A stretch of 64,000 nt of DNA from contig JAXCGZ010003844.1 in the NCBI GenBank assembly GCA_037179515.1, forward strand, positions 41,001-105,000. Reading direction: 5' to 3'. Source of the stretch: Halocaridina rubra (Eukaryota; Arthropoda; Malacostraca; Decapoda; Atyidae). A program made the translations under genes and the position numbers. Positions 39,121-54,665 of this stretch are shown in pieces. Each line of letters starts with the position of its first letter. Position 1 is the stretch's first letter. The notes below the pieces were generated by a model. The model saw only the letters and a program-made list of their open reading frames with translations. It did not search any database and was not told where the DNA came from.

Positions 39121-40419
39121 AAAAAGACTGGCTATCAACAGAATAGCAAGAATGATTCTCAGGTCTATTTGATCAGATGCTCAAAACTAGTGGCGAGCAG
39201 ACCCTGTCCAAATTTAGTATTCAGGGGGATGGGATGCATTTAAGAGAATTTACAACATACTACTAACAAAGTCAGCAAGCAACACGAAACTCTCTTAAAG
39301 AATAAGTAAACTGGGGAAGTCCGGGGCCTATTTCGAGCGTTTGCTTGTATGTACATGACTTGTCAAATTATTGGGGAGAAGCAAACTCGTTATTTTCTCC
39401 TTTCTTTCTTTTCATGTTGCTACCAAGCTGACTATGGCAGATGGAAAGACATTAAAAAAAAATATTTTGCTGTTAACTAAGAGCTTTATTTTAAAACAAC
39501 TTTATGAAAAGTCACAAACAGTTCAGGTACTTATCAGAAATTTTTTTCATACCACATCAAATGATTAGAAATTTTCAGTCTCAATGTCTTCAGTCCATGC
39601 ATTGAGATTACAGTAACTGAAAATTGCTAAATAACCTGGCAAGATATGCACTAAAGAGTCAAAAAGTAGTCTGAAATTTAAAGTCCACACAAAATTTGTC
39701 AGCACAATTATGCGATTATAAAATATATTTAAGCCAATATATAATGAGAAATGTAGCTTATTCTATAACATGTGAATTATTACGCACTCTCCATTAACAA
39801 TTCCCTCAATAAGCACGTAGGCTAAAGCCTTAGACATCAAGCTAGATTCCTTGTAAAATAGTTTTCCTGCACTGCTGATAACTGCCTTAACACTAACAGA
39901 GTTGAAAACTAGTTAACTCATGATAAAAAGTATTTTTTATATATCTACATCCAGAATACGATTCTATTTGTACTACTGTTCTCAGTGAACTTATAATCGA
40001 AAACTTGTCTAGAGCTATATTACCAGCAATAGTAATATTTCATCAAAATATAAACTATGCCATACAAAAAGTACACAATCATAAAAAATACCCAGGTAAA
40101 ATTAGCTGATGCTTGGAGAGTCTACTCAAGCCGGATTTAAAAATAAAATAGATATGATCAACAGGCTCTTCTATAGCACACAATATACATAGCTTACAAA
40201 AATTATGACCAATATGTAACCAAAAATTACAAGATAACATCTATATATGAAGTTTTCTCAGGTGGTGTTTTTTTTTTTCCAAAAGCTAAAAGCAAAGATT
40301 AATTATATGTAACAAGAGCTTTTGGAATTGCTGGATTTATCATTAGTATCCAATTTCGAAGCAATTATGGATTTCGTTATGCATGTATGCAAAGCATCAT
40401 ACAAGGACACGCTACTCTA
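39121..40419. other. Downstream flank / possible 3' UTR of the NPC2-like gene
   Basis: No coding sequence is supported. Minus-strand AATAAA-like signals (TTTATT on plus, for example near 39487) exist, but the real polyadenylation site cannot be chosen from sequence. An unassigned stretch lies at 39120-39300. Confidence 0.4.
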
Positions 40420-40509
40420 CTAGCCAACTATTACTGGAGCTCTGAAGCAAGTGATTATACGTCCCTTGGGGTCTGATATGTGCAGCTCCACCAACATTGG
40501 ACTTTCAGC
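40420..40509 (-). CDS. NPC2-like exon 4 (terminal)
   Basis: After an AAACAG acceptor it encodes AESPMLVELHISDPKGRIIT then CFRAPVIVG and TAG at 40422-40420. The motif V.L.I.D..G..I.CF..PV is the usual C-terminal strand of the ML fold, and the Cys pairs with the N-terminal one in NPC2. Confidence 0.9.
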   Translation of the reverse strand, partial: AESPMLVELHISDPKGRIITCFRAPVIVG

Positions 40510-43500
40510 CTGTTTAAAAAAAAAATCATATTTTAAAATCCTGTAAAAAAATGTTCTCGCACTACATTTGGAATATGGTTGTCATAAAAATTAACAAATA
40601 CTCGCAAGTTAACATTAAAACTTAAGTTGTATTTTGCTTAGGGTATGTACAAACACATGTGGATATGTTAGTCAGTTCTTATCAAGATGTACACTGATGG
40701 TTCTCAAATATAAAAATACCATCTAATTTCCTGCAGTCAGACTCCTTGCTGTACTTTTCTTTTGTAAATTCCAGAAAAAATAAGAGGATAATTTTTGTAC
40801 ATAACCCAAATAAGCAGATAATCTACAGGCTTTAAGGCATTATCAAGAAATATGAAATATGTAGATTATGTGAACATAAAAACAAATGATAGAAAGTCCA
40901 ACCCTGGAGACGTTTGGGATCTACGTCAGTGCCGAGCAAATTGAAGCGATGGGGACAACAGCAAAAGAGGCATTCTTAAAAATTACTCAATAGCAGTCTA
41001 ACTATAATACAAAAGTGTAATGTGATTTTTGCTTCCGAGTGCAAAATCAGAAAATACTTTCTTTAACTTACCAATCGTGCTTGTGGAGGGATCGTAATGG
41101 TCTTTGATATTGTAGTCCTAACTCCTGGGTAAACTGGACATCCAGGACTTGTGAATTGACAAATGGGTTTATTCGTTTCACCAGGCATTGCTATCCTAGT
41201 TGGTTCACGCCTTCCAAGGCTAGGAAGACCTATTCTGACCCAAGCATAGATGTCACTCTTCATATTCATGATTGGACGATCTGTAAGTGAGAACATATAA
41301 TCTTTTCCCCCACTTTAGCTGCCCATAATTATACATTTTATCTGCTTGAATACTATTTATGGGAAGTATCACCAGAAATTTTTTTCGTTCACTATCACAT
41401 TTAGAAGAATGCATGAGATATTAATATCAAAGTATAATTAGGTTTGGGGAATTTATATTACCATAAACGGTTTTAAACCAAAGCCATACATGCAACATTC
41501 CACCAAAATTACTGATCTAAATTTGCTCAACCTGGCTTTACCTCTCACAGCTTGCAGCTCGGCCTCTCTCATGGGAGGTTCCATTAAGGAAAACTTAAAT
41601 TTCCAAAAACTTACAATCCATATGAAGTCTTGTGGATTATACATGCCCTACTTTGTGGCTCCTATCTGACCCACAATGGATAAATATCAAGATAATTTAG
41701 AATAACTGAAAATCACACCGGGAGTCCCATGTGGACAAAGATCGAGAATCACGTGTTAGAAACTAATCTCCTTTCTCTCAAACACAGATCACCATAAAAA
41801 CTGGCAGCTAATGTGGCTAAGACCATCTGATCAACTTGCTCCTACATTGCCAGCAAGAGCTTCAAGTCATCCCTAGACCTACACCCTGACCTACCCAGGA
41901 GGACATGGGCATCAAGGACTTGCAGTGAATTTCTAGCACTTGAAATCGTGGAAGACATCCAATCCAAACTACTGTACACACCACATAGGGGAGAAAGACA
42001 TCCTCCACCATGGGACAATCATCCACTCAACATCAAAATAGATCATTAAATTTCCTGAAGAACTCTGTCAAAACGATCATCCTCAAGAACAATTACAACA
42101 AGATACAAGACACGGAGGATATATCTCTCTGATTATCTACACTGACGGATCAGTTATCAAGATGCTGCAGTCTCAGCTATGGAGACAAGGGGAATCCTGG
42201 AGGCCATCAAACTCCTACTCCTCTTTTCAAACAGAGTTAGTAGCCATCACCAGTCCCCTGGAATACATCATAAATCGTGCGCAATCAAACTCCTACTCCT
42301 CTCTTCAAATAGAATTAGTAGACATCACCAATCTCCTAGAATGCATCATAATTCGTGCGCCGTCAAACGGATCATGTCTTCATTCTCAGACTCACAATGT
42401 CTTCCTTACAAGCCATGCAGAAAGCGTCTATTAAAGACAATATAGGGATCACAACAGATACTTCACCTCCACCACAGGGTTGTCAATTTTGGGGAAACCA
42501 TCAACTAATACCGGACCCCTAGCCATGTGGCCATCAAAGGAAATTAGGATTCCAACCAAACAGCTAAACAATCCTCCTCCGGAATTGATGTTCATATAAT
42601 CCTGCCTCCAAACAAAGCATATCAAACGAAGGCCATCAAGAAACTGGAAGAACTGCGGCTAAGACGACAACCATTGTACAGATACTGGATCAGCCTCCAC
42701 CTCTTAGTACAAATTAGTCACAAACTTTCAACATCTGGATTTGCTCAATGGCCTCCACTGAAGCACACTGGTCAGCATCTACAGACAGACTGAGATACAA
42801 ATGCAACTAGGATATCCTGGATAGTGTCATAAAGAGATGTGATCTGCTAGGGAGAGGCTAAAGATATGGTCTCCAGTACAACCTACAATGTAAAGCATTC
42901 TCAGTAGTCACATAAACTCAGAGTCCCCGCAAGGTCTACTAATAACCCAAATGCCCTTTTCAAGAACTAAGTAATGTATTAAGGTCAGCTATGAGCCACA
43001 GATATCCTGCAAAACACAATCGGCAAATGCCCACCACCCATACGGATACCAAAAACAAATATTACCCATTGCAGTAATAGTCCAGTGACATGCTGGTTTG
43101 ACCCTTAACAACACAACTATGCTCTCACTCTTAGGTGGCCTTATAGAGTTTAATTGCATTCTCTCAAATTATATTCTCAATTATTTTCTTAGGTTTTACT
43201 TTCTTATCTGTGAGTCACCCTTCAGTTCCTGGTGATCCCCTAGCAGTTAAACTAGTGCACTCTGCACCATCCATTCACCCTCTTCCACTCGATCCTATAT
43301 TATTCCTCTTTTTGCATCCTGTGTAAAAGAGACTAATATCCTGCTAAGAATGCTTTGAAAGCTTAACCCTTTTATATAAAATAAGACTCCACATCTGACA
43401 AGTCACAATACACTCCCGATCTCTGGTTCTCTCTGTTTTCTTCGTACCCAGGCCTGATGAAGGGTAATTTTTTTTTTTTTGGCCCGTCCTGGTGTCAAGA

Positions 43501-44575
43501 AAAAAAAAAAAGACCTCATCTACAAGACTACACCCACCTACAAAACCATCATGAACCGTCCTGGTGTAAAAAAAAAAAAAAAAAATCATCTACAAGACTT
43601 CACCCACCTACAAAACTATCATGAACCGTTCCACCTTGGGATAGAAATTCCACAACAGTAATCTGAATTGAAACTATGGTGTATTTGATTTTTGAACCGA
43701 GGATATCTTGAAAATTATCATGATTCATTTACTACTGTAATATCAGAACCAAGAGAGGTTTTACGCCGAAGAGTAAGCAGTGAGAAACCAAATTCAATAA
43801 GGAACCATATCCATATAGGACATCTTACAAATATTTGTTTTTTAAGGACGCACAGTTACAGGCAATGAACTTTTCCAGAACTCCGATTTAGCCACATAGA
43901 AGCCATGTCAATCCCAAGTATCTGATTTAGAAATTTAAAAGATAGAATATTAACAGTAAAAATATCATGATACTTGGCAAAATATTGCGTTAATCTATAT
44001 GAATTAAGCATAAGAAAAAAAATCGCATTCTATCGAGAATAATTCAAAAGTACCTATACCCCTTTATTTAAAAATCAACGCATAGTACAGACTCCATATT
44101 CTAGTTAATGAACATAACTTAAAGCAATTTTCCGAGTAACAAAATATAAACATTTCATAAACTAAAGCTACTATATTTTTAAAGAGGTATTCGAGTTACA
44201 GCGACTTTCTTACCAATATTTGGAGTAAATGTAACTGTGTATGTGCCAGAACGCCCAGGGATGATGAAGCAAGGCCATCTGTTGCATCCTGTGACGTCTA
44301 CCCTTTCAAGCTGAGCAAGATGAGGGTTCTCTGAAGTTTGAACACGTGGTTAAATTAAAAGATATGGGAAGGGGATGAATAATGCACTGATATTTTTAAG
44401 TAATAAAGACGTATAAAAGACTAATCAAAATGATATTATTACATAAAAGTGATATTGGACATTAAATTTACGCAAACTTACTAGCATTGCACAAAGAAAA
44501 TCCTGGTTTGTCATCGACTCTAAGTGCATAAGATCCTGCCAAGAAGAGCACTACCAGAGAGATAATTCCATGCAT
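40420..44575 (-). CDS. NPC2-like ML-domain secreted lipid-binding protein (spliced 44575-44482, 44330-44214, 41280-41072, 40509-40420)
   Basis: Four coding exons on the minus strand, with GT-AG borders and matching phases, give 169 residues. A signal peptide comes first (MHGIISLVVLFLAGSYA). The mature part has the ML/NPC2 layout: VDVTGCNRWPCFIIPGRSGT (C47, C52), YTVTFTPNI, then PICQFTSPGCPVYPGV (C111, C118) and RIITCFRAPVIV (C161), with C29 near the mature N-terminus. Six cysteines with this spacing fit the three NPC2 disulfides (first-last, close pair, close pair). NPC2 family members bind sterols or other lipids in lysosomes or extracellularly; arthropods have expanded sets, some linked to sterol transport or immune recognition. 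Which ligand this one binds cannot be told. The sequence before the ATG is itself a splice acceptor, so at least one 5' UTR exon lies upstream. The length is close to family size (about 150). The exon 2-3 intron contains a LINE remnant and repeats. Confidence 0.9.
41072..41280 (-). CDS. NPC2-like exon 3
   Basis: Acceptor CTCACTTACAG, donor TTG|GTAAGT. It encodes RPIMNMKSDIYAWVRIGLPS, then NKPICQFTSPGCPVYPGVRT and TITIPPQARL, with the second cysteine pair. Confidence 0.9.
41740..42830 (+). pseudogene. LINE RNase H region (I/R1-like), inside the NPC2-like intron
   Basis: The plus strand has pieces of a retrotransposon C-terminus. A connection region comes first (LPSRRTWASRTC, FLALEIVEDIQSKLL at about 41890-41980). 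RNase H follows with the first Asp in IYTDGSVIK (about 42135-42160), the Glu in SSFQTELVAIT (about 42225), and TPSHVAIKGN (about 42505-42535), resembling SHVGIKGNE. Stops separate the parts. The Glu segment is duplicated in frame (42207-42362). RNase H suggests the I/R1/LOA side of the non-LTR elements. It is antisense to the NPC2-like gene. Confidence 0.7.
42207..42362 (+). repeat. In-frame 78-bp tandem duplication in the RNase H remnant
   Basis: TCAAACTCCTACTCCTCT begins at 42207 and again at 42285. Each 26-codon unit contains the QTEL/QIEL catalytic-Glu motif and ...YIINRA / ...CIIIRA, with about ten differences. Confidence 0.85.
43320..43497 (-). repeat. Dispersed repeat copy (minus), then poly-A
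   Basis: On the minus strand it begins GACACCAGGACGGGCC, has CTTCATCAGGCCTGGGTACG, AGAGAACCAGAGATCGGGAG and GACTTGTCAGATGTGGAG, and ends near 43320. Order and spacing match 24317-24520. On the plus strand it abuts an A-run. Confidence 0.75.
43498..43632. repeat. Tandem duplication, 70-bp period, with internal poly-A
   Basis: TCATCTACAAGAC..CACCCACCTACAAAAC..ATCATGAACCGT occurs at 43516 and 43586. The copies are separated by CCTGGTGT and an 18-A run, and each is preceded by an A-run. Confidence 0.85.
44214..44330 (-). CDS. NPC2-like exon 2
   Basis: Acceptor CAAACTTCAG, donor ATTG|GTAAG. It encodes NPHLAQLERVDVTGCNRWPC and FIIPGRSGTYTVTFTPNI, the first half of the ML domain including the close cysteine pair. 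Confidence 0.9.
44482..44575 (-). CDS. NPC2-like exon 1 (signal peptide)
   Basis: The start ATG (44575-44573) lies directly after acceptor CTTTTTTTCCAG|A. It encodes the hydrophobic leader and LRVDDKPGFSLCNA and ends at donor A|GTAAG in phase 1. A second ATG four bases later is out of frame. Confidence 0.88.
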
Positions 44576-45941
44576 TCTGGAAAAAAAGAAAGAAGAATTG
44601 GTCCTGACATCTCATCATGGTGAATACCCCTTTTAAAAAAAAAGGTATCGCAATATATCTTATGTAATTTCAGGTATGGTAGTCAAATGCTTGCATTATA
44701 TCCAATTTACTATTTTCTTAAAACTGCAGGACAAGACATGTGCACACCAACTTTTAGATCCATTATTTCATTCTAATAAACCACTACACACATGGATGTT
44801 TTATCATCTTACTGGGGTGGTAATTCACAAGATGTTGCACAACCTTAACATCAGAATATTTTGACATCTCCCATCACCTTAACCTAATCTGTCTTTTTTA
44901 TACAAGTATGTCTAAAAAGCTTGTATAAGAATCAATTATCTATATACATTCTTTAATGCTTCAAAGCCTGTCCTTGGACCATATATCTGTATATGACCCT
45001 ACACCCATCAACACTGACTCTCCTAGCTCGCCTACATTGTCATTCTCTTATCGGACTTCTTTATCGAGGTGGCCACATTTCAATGCCAAAAAATTGTTAA
45101 TCAATCTCAGAATAGGCACAGATGTCATTTTAAATGACAGATTTGATTGATGCAATACTTAAGATATTAGCGCCTCTCGCAGTAGAGGTCATAGTTTGAA
45201 GGTCTGTTAGACTATTTTTTTTTTTTCATTAGTGAGAGGAAAACTTGTATCTGGAATCCCGAGATATATTGCGAATGCTAAAAAAATATATTCATAGTTT
45301 TAAGGGAAAAATGTTAAGTATTGAATATATCAATTATGAAATGTAAAGCATAACATTAAAATCATTATTTATGTGGTACTGTTGCCATGATAGTATTAGT
45401 GGAAGAAAAAACGCTACGAAATGTATGTTCACAAAGTTCAGGAGTAATCCAAGACCCTTTGCACTATGCATATGTGTTTTCTAGGTGTATTTATATTAAT
45501 TATATTCTGCAAAAATACTCAAAAAATGCACGTAAGGTACTACGAATGTCTTGGATTATTGAAAATTTGAAGCACGTGAATCAAAGAGCGAGTTCATTTT
45601 CTTCCATCTGTTTCATCAGCAAGGATTTTATATTTCATTAATATTATTCCTCCATGAAAGCGGAGACATGGGAGCGAAAAATAACTAGCGCTTGGGCAAA
45701 GGATGCAAGCAGAGAATGAGGTTTTGAACCAGGGTATGTTGTGGGAAAATCAAGGTCATTACCACTATAATATTAAGCCACTAACCCAATTCTCTTCATG
45801 AGCCAAATGTTCGTAACTGCTTCTTTTGTTCTATTTTTAATCTGTCACTTATCTTGCTTTACAACTCTGGTCTTCTATCAATAACTGACACTAATATTTC
45901 CTTCAATTTGCGTCTGCATTTATCGTCTATAACTTCGTCAC
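44576..45941. other. Upstream flank of the NPC2-like gene; no other gene supported
   Basis: Expected to hold a 5' UTR intron of the NPC2-like gene. The frames here are short. A 40-bp scrap of LINE family 1 (AGTAGAGGTCATAGTTTGAA) is at 45170-45212. Confidence 0.4.
45170..45212 (+). repeat. Tiny LINE family 1 scrap
   Basis: GTAGAGGTCATAGTTTGAAG matches the RGHSLKL codons of family 1 (for example 53282-53302), followed by an unrelated T-run. Confidence 0.55.
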
Positions 45942-46139
45942 TGAGACACCGTGGCTCAAGCGGTAGCGTCTGCGACTCTGAGGCGTCAGGTCGAGGGTTC
46001 GCGCCCCGTCACGGTCTGAGGTCAGCAAGGGCATGCACTCAGGGTAACGATTACATCTGCCTAAACAAGTCCTTCGCAATAAGGCAACCGTCCTAGCCCT
46101 TGGTAGAAAAGGGAGTCCGTGACGTAAAACCGGAACAAA
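45942..46139 (+). mobile_element. tRNA-derived SINE with 11-bp target duplication
   Basis: The tRNA-like head starts CACCGTGGCTCAAGCGGTAG and ends GTTCGCGCCCCGTCACGG. ACCGTGG pairs with TCACGGT as an acceptor-like stem, and GAGGGTTCGCGCC is B-box-like. The body (AGGGCATGCACTCAGGGTAA ... GTAGAAAAGGGAGTC ... GTGACGTAAAACCGGAACA) follows. AACTTCGTCAC flanks it at 45931-45941 and 46140-46150, a target-site duplication made on insertion. A second copy, inverted, is at 54666-54859. Confidence 0.92.
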
Positions 46140-46304
46140 AACTTCGTCACAGAGATTTACTTATCAATTACTCTTACTGCAATGTATTTCTTCACATACT
46201 GAAAAAATATATATTACAAACCCTCAAGTAACAACTTCTAGAACACCTATTAATACCTCGAATCCATAGAGGACTTATTACACTTACCAAATCGCACTCT
46301 TATT

Positions 46305-46625
46305 TTTCTGGCTTCAAGTGGTGGAATGTCAAACTACTAGGTTTCTTCATGCCCAAGGACTCTTATTTCTAGTATCAGTTTTGTAGCAATGTCTTGAAAC
46401 TTCCCTAGCTAGTCAAGATACCTTTTAATTTTGGATTTCAAAGGTGTTTGGCATATTCAAGTTTTAGTTTTCATTTAACTCTTGTAAATATTTCTACAAT
46501 TTTTTTATCTATGAGTCTGGAGGCTACCCTTATATTTCCTAAGAAAGCATACAACGCCTTACTATACCATCTATGCGTATTCCTGGAATCAGGAATGCCG
46601 ATATATTTATCTATAGAACTAAAAT
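46305..46625 (-). pseudogene. LINE family 1 C-terminal fragment, old and diverged
   Basis: The region aligns by eye with the minus-strand copy at 49930-50250: GCATATTCAAGTTTTAG / GCATATTCGAGTTTTGG, and GAGGCTACCCTTATATTTCC / GAAGGCTACCCTTACATTTG. Divergence is much higher than among the other copies. Confidence 0.7.
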
Positions 46626-46952
46626 ATTCTTAAAAGTTTCTTATTAATTAATACGTGAGTCACAGCTTTCATCAAATACTGTTCCTCACTTTTAATCTGC
46701 TGGCATATTCCAAATCTACCGAGAACTTCAGGAAGATAAATGAATATACATGGAAAATTAACCATCCAAAAACTGATCCTAATACCAATGTTTTCTTCGT
46801 GTGACATTGACATGTACCATTTTGATCCTCTAGTCACGTGGTTACCAACATGGGGGCACTCCCCATAAGAGGTTAAAATTATTTTTATGGGGATAATGTG
46901 ATTTTTAAAGGGGAAATCCGAGAATGTGTTAACAGTGAACTTAGTTTCAAGC

Positions 46953-47122
46953 GAGTCTAATTTGGTTAACAGTGAGTCTAATTTGGTTACTAGTGAGTCT
47001 AATTTGGTTTCTAGTGAGTCTAATTTGGTTTCTAGTGAGTAATTTGGTTTCTGGTGAGTCTAATTTGGTTTCTAGTGAGTCTAATTTGGTTTCTAGTGAG
47101 TCTAATTTGATTTCTAATGAGT
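46953..47122 (+). repeat. Minisatellite, 21-bp unit, about eight copies
   Basis: The unit GAGTCTAATTTGGTTTCTAGT repeats with few changes. The first two units carry TTAACAGT/TTACTAGT and one near 47037 lacks CTA. Confidence 0.95.
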
Positions 47123-47580
47123 ATTATACGCTTTAAAACTTTATTTGCTGTTTTTTCATGTCAATTTTTCTTTCTTTTAAATTAGTGAGTTTTTCATCGG
47201 CACTTTAACTATCCATGCATTTTTTTTTTTAATGAATGCCATATTCTTTGTAAGATTGTTTAGACCAAAGTAATGTCCTTTTAGGTTTCCTCCGCGTGAA
47301 TAATAAGAATTATATATCACAGGGGGGCATCATTATTTAAGAGATGCTTAGGTGGGCATGGCCATAAAAAAGTGGAGAACCACTGCTCTGGTCACATCTA
47401 AAAACATACCCCCCCCCTTCAAAAAAACTTTATCTTATATATCCCAATATGTATATCTTTGTAACACGCCGAGTAGGGTACTGATTCAAATGCCCAAGAT
47501 TCTAATTATAGTATGTCCAATCCTCTCATACCCACTTCCAAAAGATGAAGATTACTAAATAAAACAACTTCAAAGAATTA

Positions 47581-47681
<101 letters not shown>

Positions 47682-48085
47682 CAATCTCAGTTATGATGAG
47701 AGGCTGAGGGAATTAGACTTACCATCACTCGAAGCTAGAAGAGTGAGGGGGGATATGGTGAGAGTCTTTAAATTCCTTCATGGTTATGATAGAGTGGATA
47801 GGGATCGATATTTTGATATGGCTGGCTCCAGAACTAGAGGTCATAGTTTGAAGCTTCGTAAGAAAACTTCTTCAGAGGATGTAAGGAAATACTTTTTCAG
47901 TGTAAGAGTAGTTGATAATTGGAATTCGCTAAGCGAGGAGGTAGTTAATGCTATCTCAATCCATAGTTTTGAGGACAGGTATGATAAGTATCACTAAGTA
48001 TAAAATGGAACCGATCAGGAGACGGGAAGATGCGAGCTTTGGGCTCTTTCCCGTAAACACAATTAGGTAATCACACCTGCCGTCT
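47682..48085 (+). pseudogene. LINE family 1, 3' fragment
   Basis: It begins at CGCAATCTCAGTTATGATGA (RNLSYDERL), encodes RGDMVRVFKFLHGYDRVDRD, FDMAGSRTRGHSLKLRKKTS and FSVRVVDNWNSLSEEV to DRYDKYH, then the 3' UTR (GGAACCGATCAGGAGACGGG) and the tail CACAATTAGGTAATCAC. Confidence 0.92.
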
Positions 48086-48963
<878 letters not shown>

Positions 48964-49159
48964 CTACTTGTACGTACCTAACACTAGAAGGAGAAGCTGT
49001 AACATCAACTTTTCAGGTCAATTACTTCTCGAGTGCTGCAAACATATCATGGTTATAGATTTTACCAGACCGAGAAAAATGGGTAAATTTAAATAATTCG
49101 CACAACTTTCAATTATAACTTAGCACAATCGTTACTATGCAAAAAATAGATAGATAGAT

Positions 49160-49597
49160 AGTGTAATTAGCTAATTGTTGTGACGGGAAAGAGCTCCAAG
49201 CTCGTAACTCCCCGTCTCTTGGTCGGTTCCATTTTGTACTTGGTGATACTTATCGTACTTGTCCTTAAAACTAAATTGAGTTAGCATTAACTACCTTCTT
49301 GCTTAACGAATTCCAATTATCAACTACTCTTACACTAAAAAAAAAAAAAAAAAAGTAGTTCCTTACATCCTGCAATGAAGTTTTCTTACCAAGCTTCAAA
49401 CTATGACCTCTAGTTCTGGTGCCAGCAATATCAAAATATCGATATCTATCAACTATGTTATATCCATGAAGGAATTTAAAAACTGTCGCCAAATCCCCCC
49501 CCCCCCATTCTTCTAGCTTCGAGTGATGGTAAGTCTAATACCCTCAGCCTCTCATCATAACAGATTGCATATTTCTGGTACCAGTTTCGTTTGTGTA
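49160..49597 (-). pseudogene. LINE family 1, 3' fragment
   Basis: The minus strand encodes MATVFKFLHGYNIVDRYRYF, IAGTRTRGHSLKLGKKTS and VRVVDNWNSLSKKV, then the 3' UTR. An A-run (49341-49354) expands a codon stretch into poly-Phe on the minus strand. It is directly followed by another same-strand copy. Confidence 0.9.
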
Positions 49598-49602
49598 TAT
49601 AT

Positions 49603-50400
49603 GTGATTACCTAATTGTGATTACCTAATTGTGTTTACGGGAAAGAGCCCAAAGCTCGTATCTTCCCGTCTCCTCATCGGTTCCATTTTATACTTAGTGA
49701 TACTTATCATACCTGTCCTTAAAACTATGGATTGAGATAGCATTAACTACCTCCTCGCTTAGCCAATTCCAATTATCAACTACTCTTACACTGAAAAAGT
49801 ATTTCCTTACATCCTGCAAAGAAGTTTTCTTACGAAGCTTCAAACTATGACCTCTAGTTCTAGAGCCAGCCATATCAAAATATCGATCCCTATCCACTCT
49901 ATCATAACCATGAAGGAATTTAAAGACTCTCACCATATCCCCCCTCACTCTTCTAGCTTCCAGTGATGGTAAGTCTAATTCCCTCAGCCTCTCATCATAA
50001 CTGAGATTGCGTATTTCTGGCACCAGTTTCGTGGCATGTCTTTGAACTTTTTCAAGCTCAGCTATGTGCTTTTTCAAGTGCGGATTCCAAAAGGGGGCTG
50101 CATATTCGAGTTTTGGCCTCACATAGGTTACATAAATATTTCTGAACACTTCCTTGTCCATGTGCCTGAAGGCTACCCTTACATTTGATAAGAATGCATA
50201 TGCTGCCCTTACTATGCCATTTATATGTATTTCTGGAGACAAATCTGCCAGTATGTTTACTCCTAGATCTCTCTCATTTTCTGTCTCTTGAAGTTGTACT
50301 CCAGCCACCGAGTAGTCAAGCTTGGGCCTTCTTGCACTTGTACCCATTCTCATTACCTTACATTCTGAAGTATTGAATTTCATTAGCCACTTTTCTGAGT
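49603..50400 (-). pseudogene. LINE family 1, RT C-terminal half and 3' tail
   Basis: A 229-codon uninterrupted frame on the minus strand: MKFNTSECKVMRMGTSARRP, LDYSVAGVQLQETENERDLG, VTYVRPKLEYAAPFWNPHLK, then RGDMVRVFKFLHGYDRVDRD and DRYDKYH. It is followed by the 3' UTR and two copies of the tail unit GTGATTACCTAATT. It is 5'-truncated after the FADD box. Confidence 0.93.
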
Positions 50401-50612
50401 GTGAGTTAGCGTGGGCGTGTGTTTGTGTGAGTATGTGTATGTACCTACTTGGACTTACCTAACACTAGAGCAGCTGTTACATCAATGTTTTCAGGTCAAT
50501 AACTAGCGTTGCAAATACAAAAAATATGGTTATAGATTTCAGCAGACCGAGAAAAATGCGTAAAAAAAATTGCACAACATTCCTTGATAACTTAGCACAA
50601 ATAAACGTTACT

Positions 50613-50797
<185 letters not shown>

Positions 50798-51127
50798 TTC
50801 ACCCGGTCGTTAATAGAAGACTACTTCTTAGCATTCAATTAAGCTCTTTCTTAATTCGGCACCAAACTTTTAAAGTCACAAGCTTTCAACAGAATGAGTT
50901 TTTGTCATGCTGTGTTCCTGCTTGTTTAATACGCAACAACAGCGTTAATAGATGGTTAATTGTATAACACCGTTTCCTGGTTACTTCAAAGAAATTAATA
51001 TTCGCAGCACATAACAGACCTTGGTAGGTATACTACGTTGTTAGGTCTCTTCTAGGTTGGCAAAGCTAAGTATTTTCATAAACAGTCGACATAATACAAA
51101 AGGCTTTCTGTATGTCTAACTGGTATG

Positions 51128-51275
<148 letters not shown>

Positions 51276-51587
51276 TATTAGGATATCATAAATGGCGTCA
51301 CTAAAACAAAATATTCATAAATTTTTGGTAATGTACAAAAACTATTACTTACATTATCATATTCATTTCCCCAATTAAAAAGTAAAATTATCCAGTTCTT
51401 TACATGTTCACTTTTAAGTCAAGTATTCGGAGTTTCAAGATACTTACATTTTATTTCTATATGTATGATATATTCGGCCACATAAGATATTCAGATTACA
51501 AATCAAGAAATTAGTAAAACTACTTATCTCCGAGGATGAACAGATGTTTCGATTCATTGCTATTTGAAGTACAGGTGCTTAAATTAC

Positions 51588-51588
<1 letters not shown>

Positions 51589-51631
<43 letters not shown>

Positions 51632-51660
51632 CGCACACACACACGCACACACACACACAC
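51589..51660. repeat. (AC)n microsatellite
   Basis: 72 bp of AC with a few CGC interruptions. It directly abuts the truncated 5' end of the LINE that starts at 51663. Confidence 0.96.
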
Positions 51661-51662
51661 AA

Positions 51663-54645
<2,983 letters not shown>

Positions 54646-54665
54646 CCAGTCCAATAAACAATGTT

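Noticed and set aside
42162..42445. Two overlapping plus ORFs as small proteins
   Set aside because: They are frames of the RNase H remnant of a dead LINE with an internal duplication.
45942..46010. Functional tRNA gene
   Set aside because: The tRNA-like head is followed by a conserved body and flanked by target duplications, and another copy exists at 54666; it is a SINE.
46953..47122. CRISPR-like array
   Set aside because: The 21-bp units are directly contiguous with no unique spacers, in a eukaryotic setting; it is a minisatellite.
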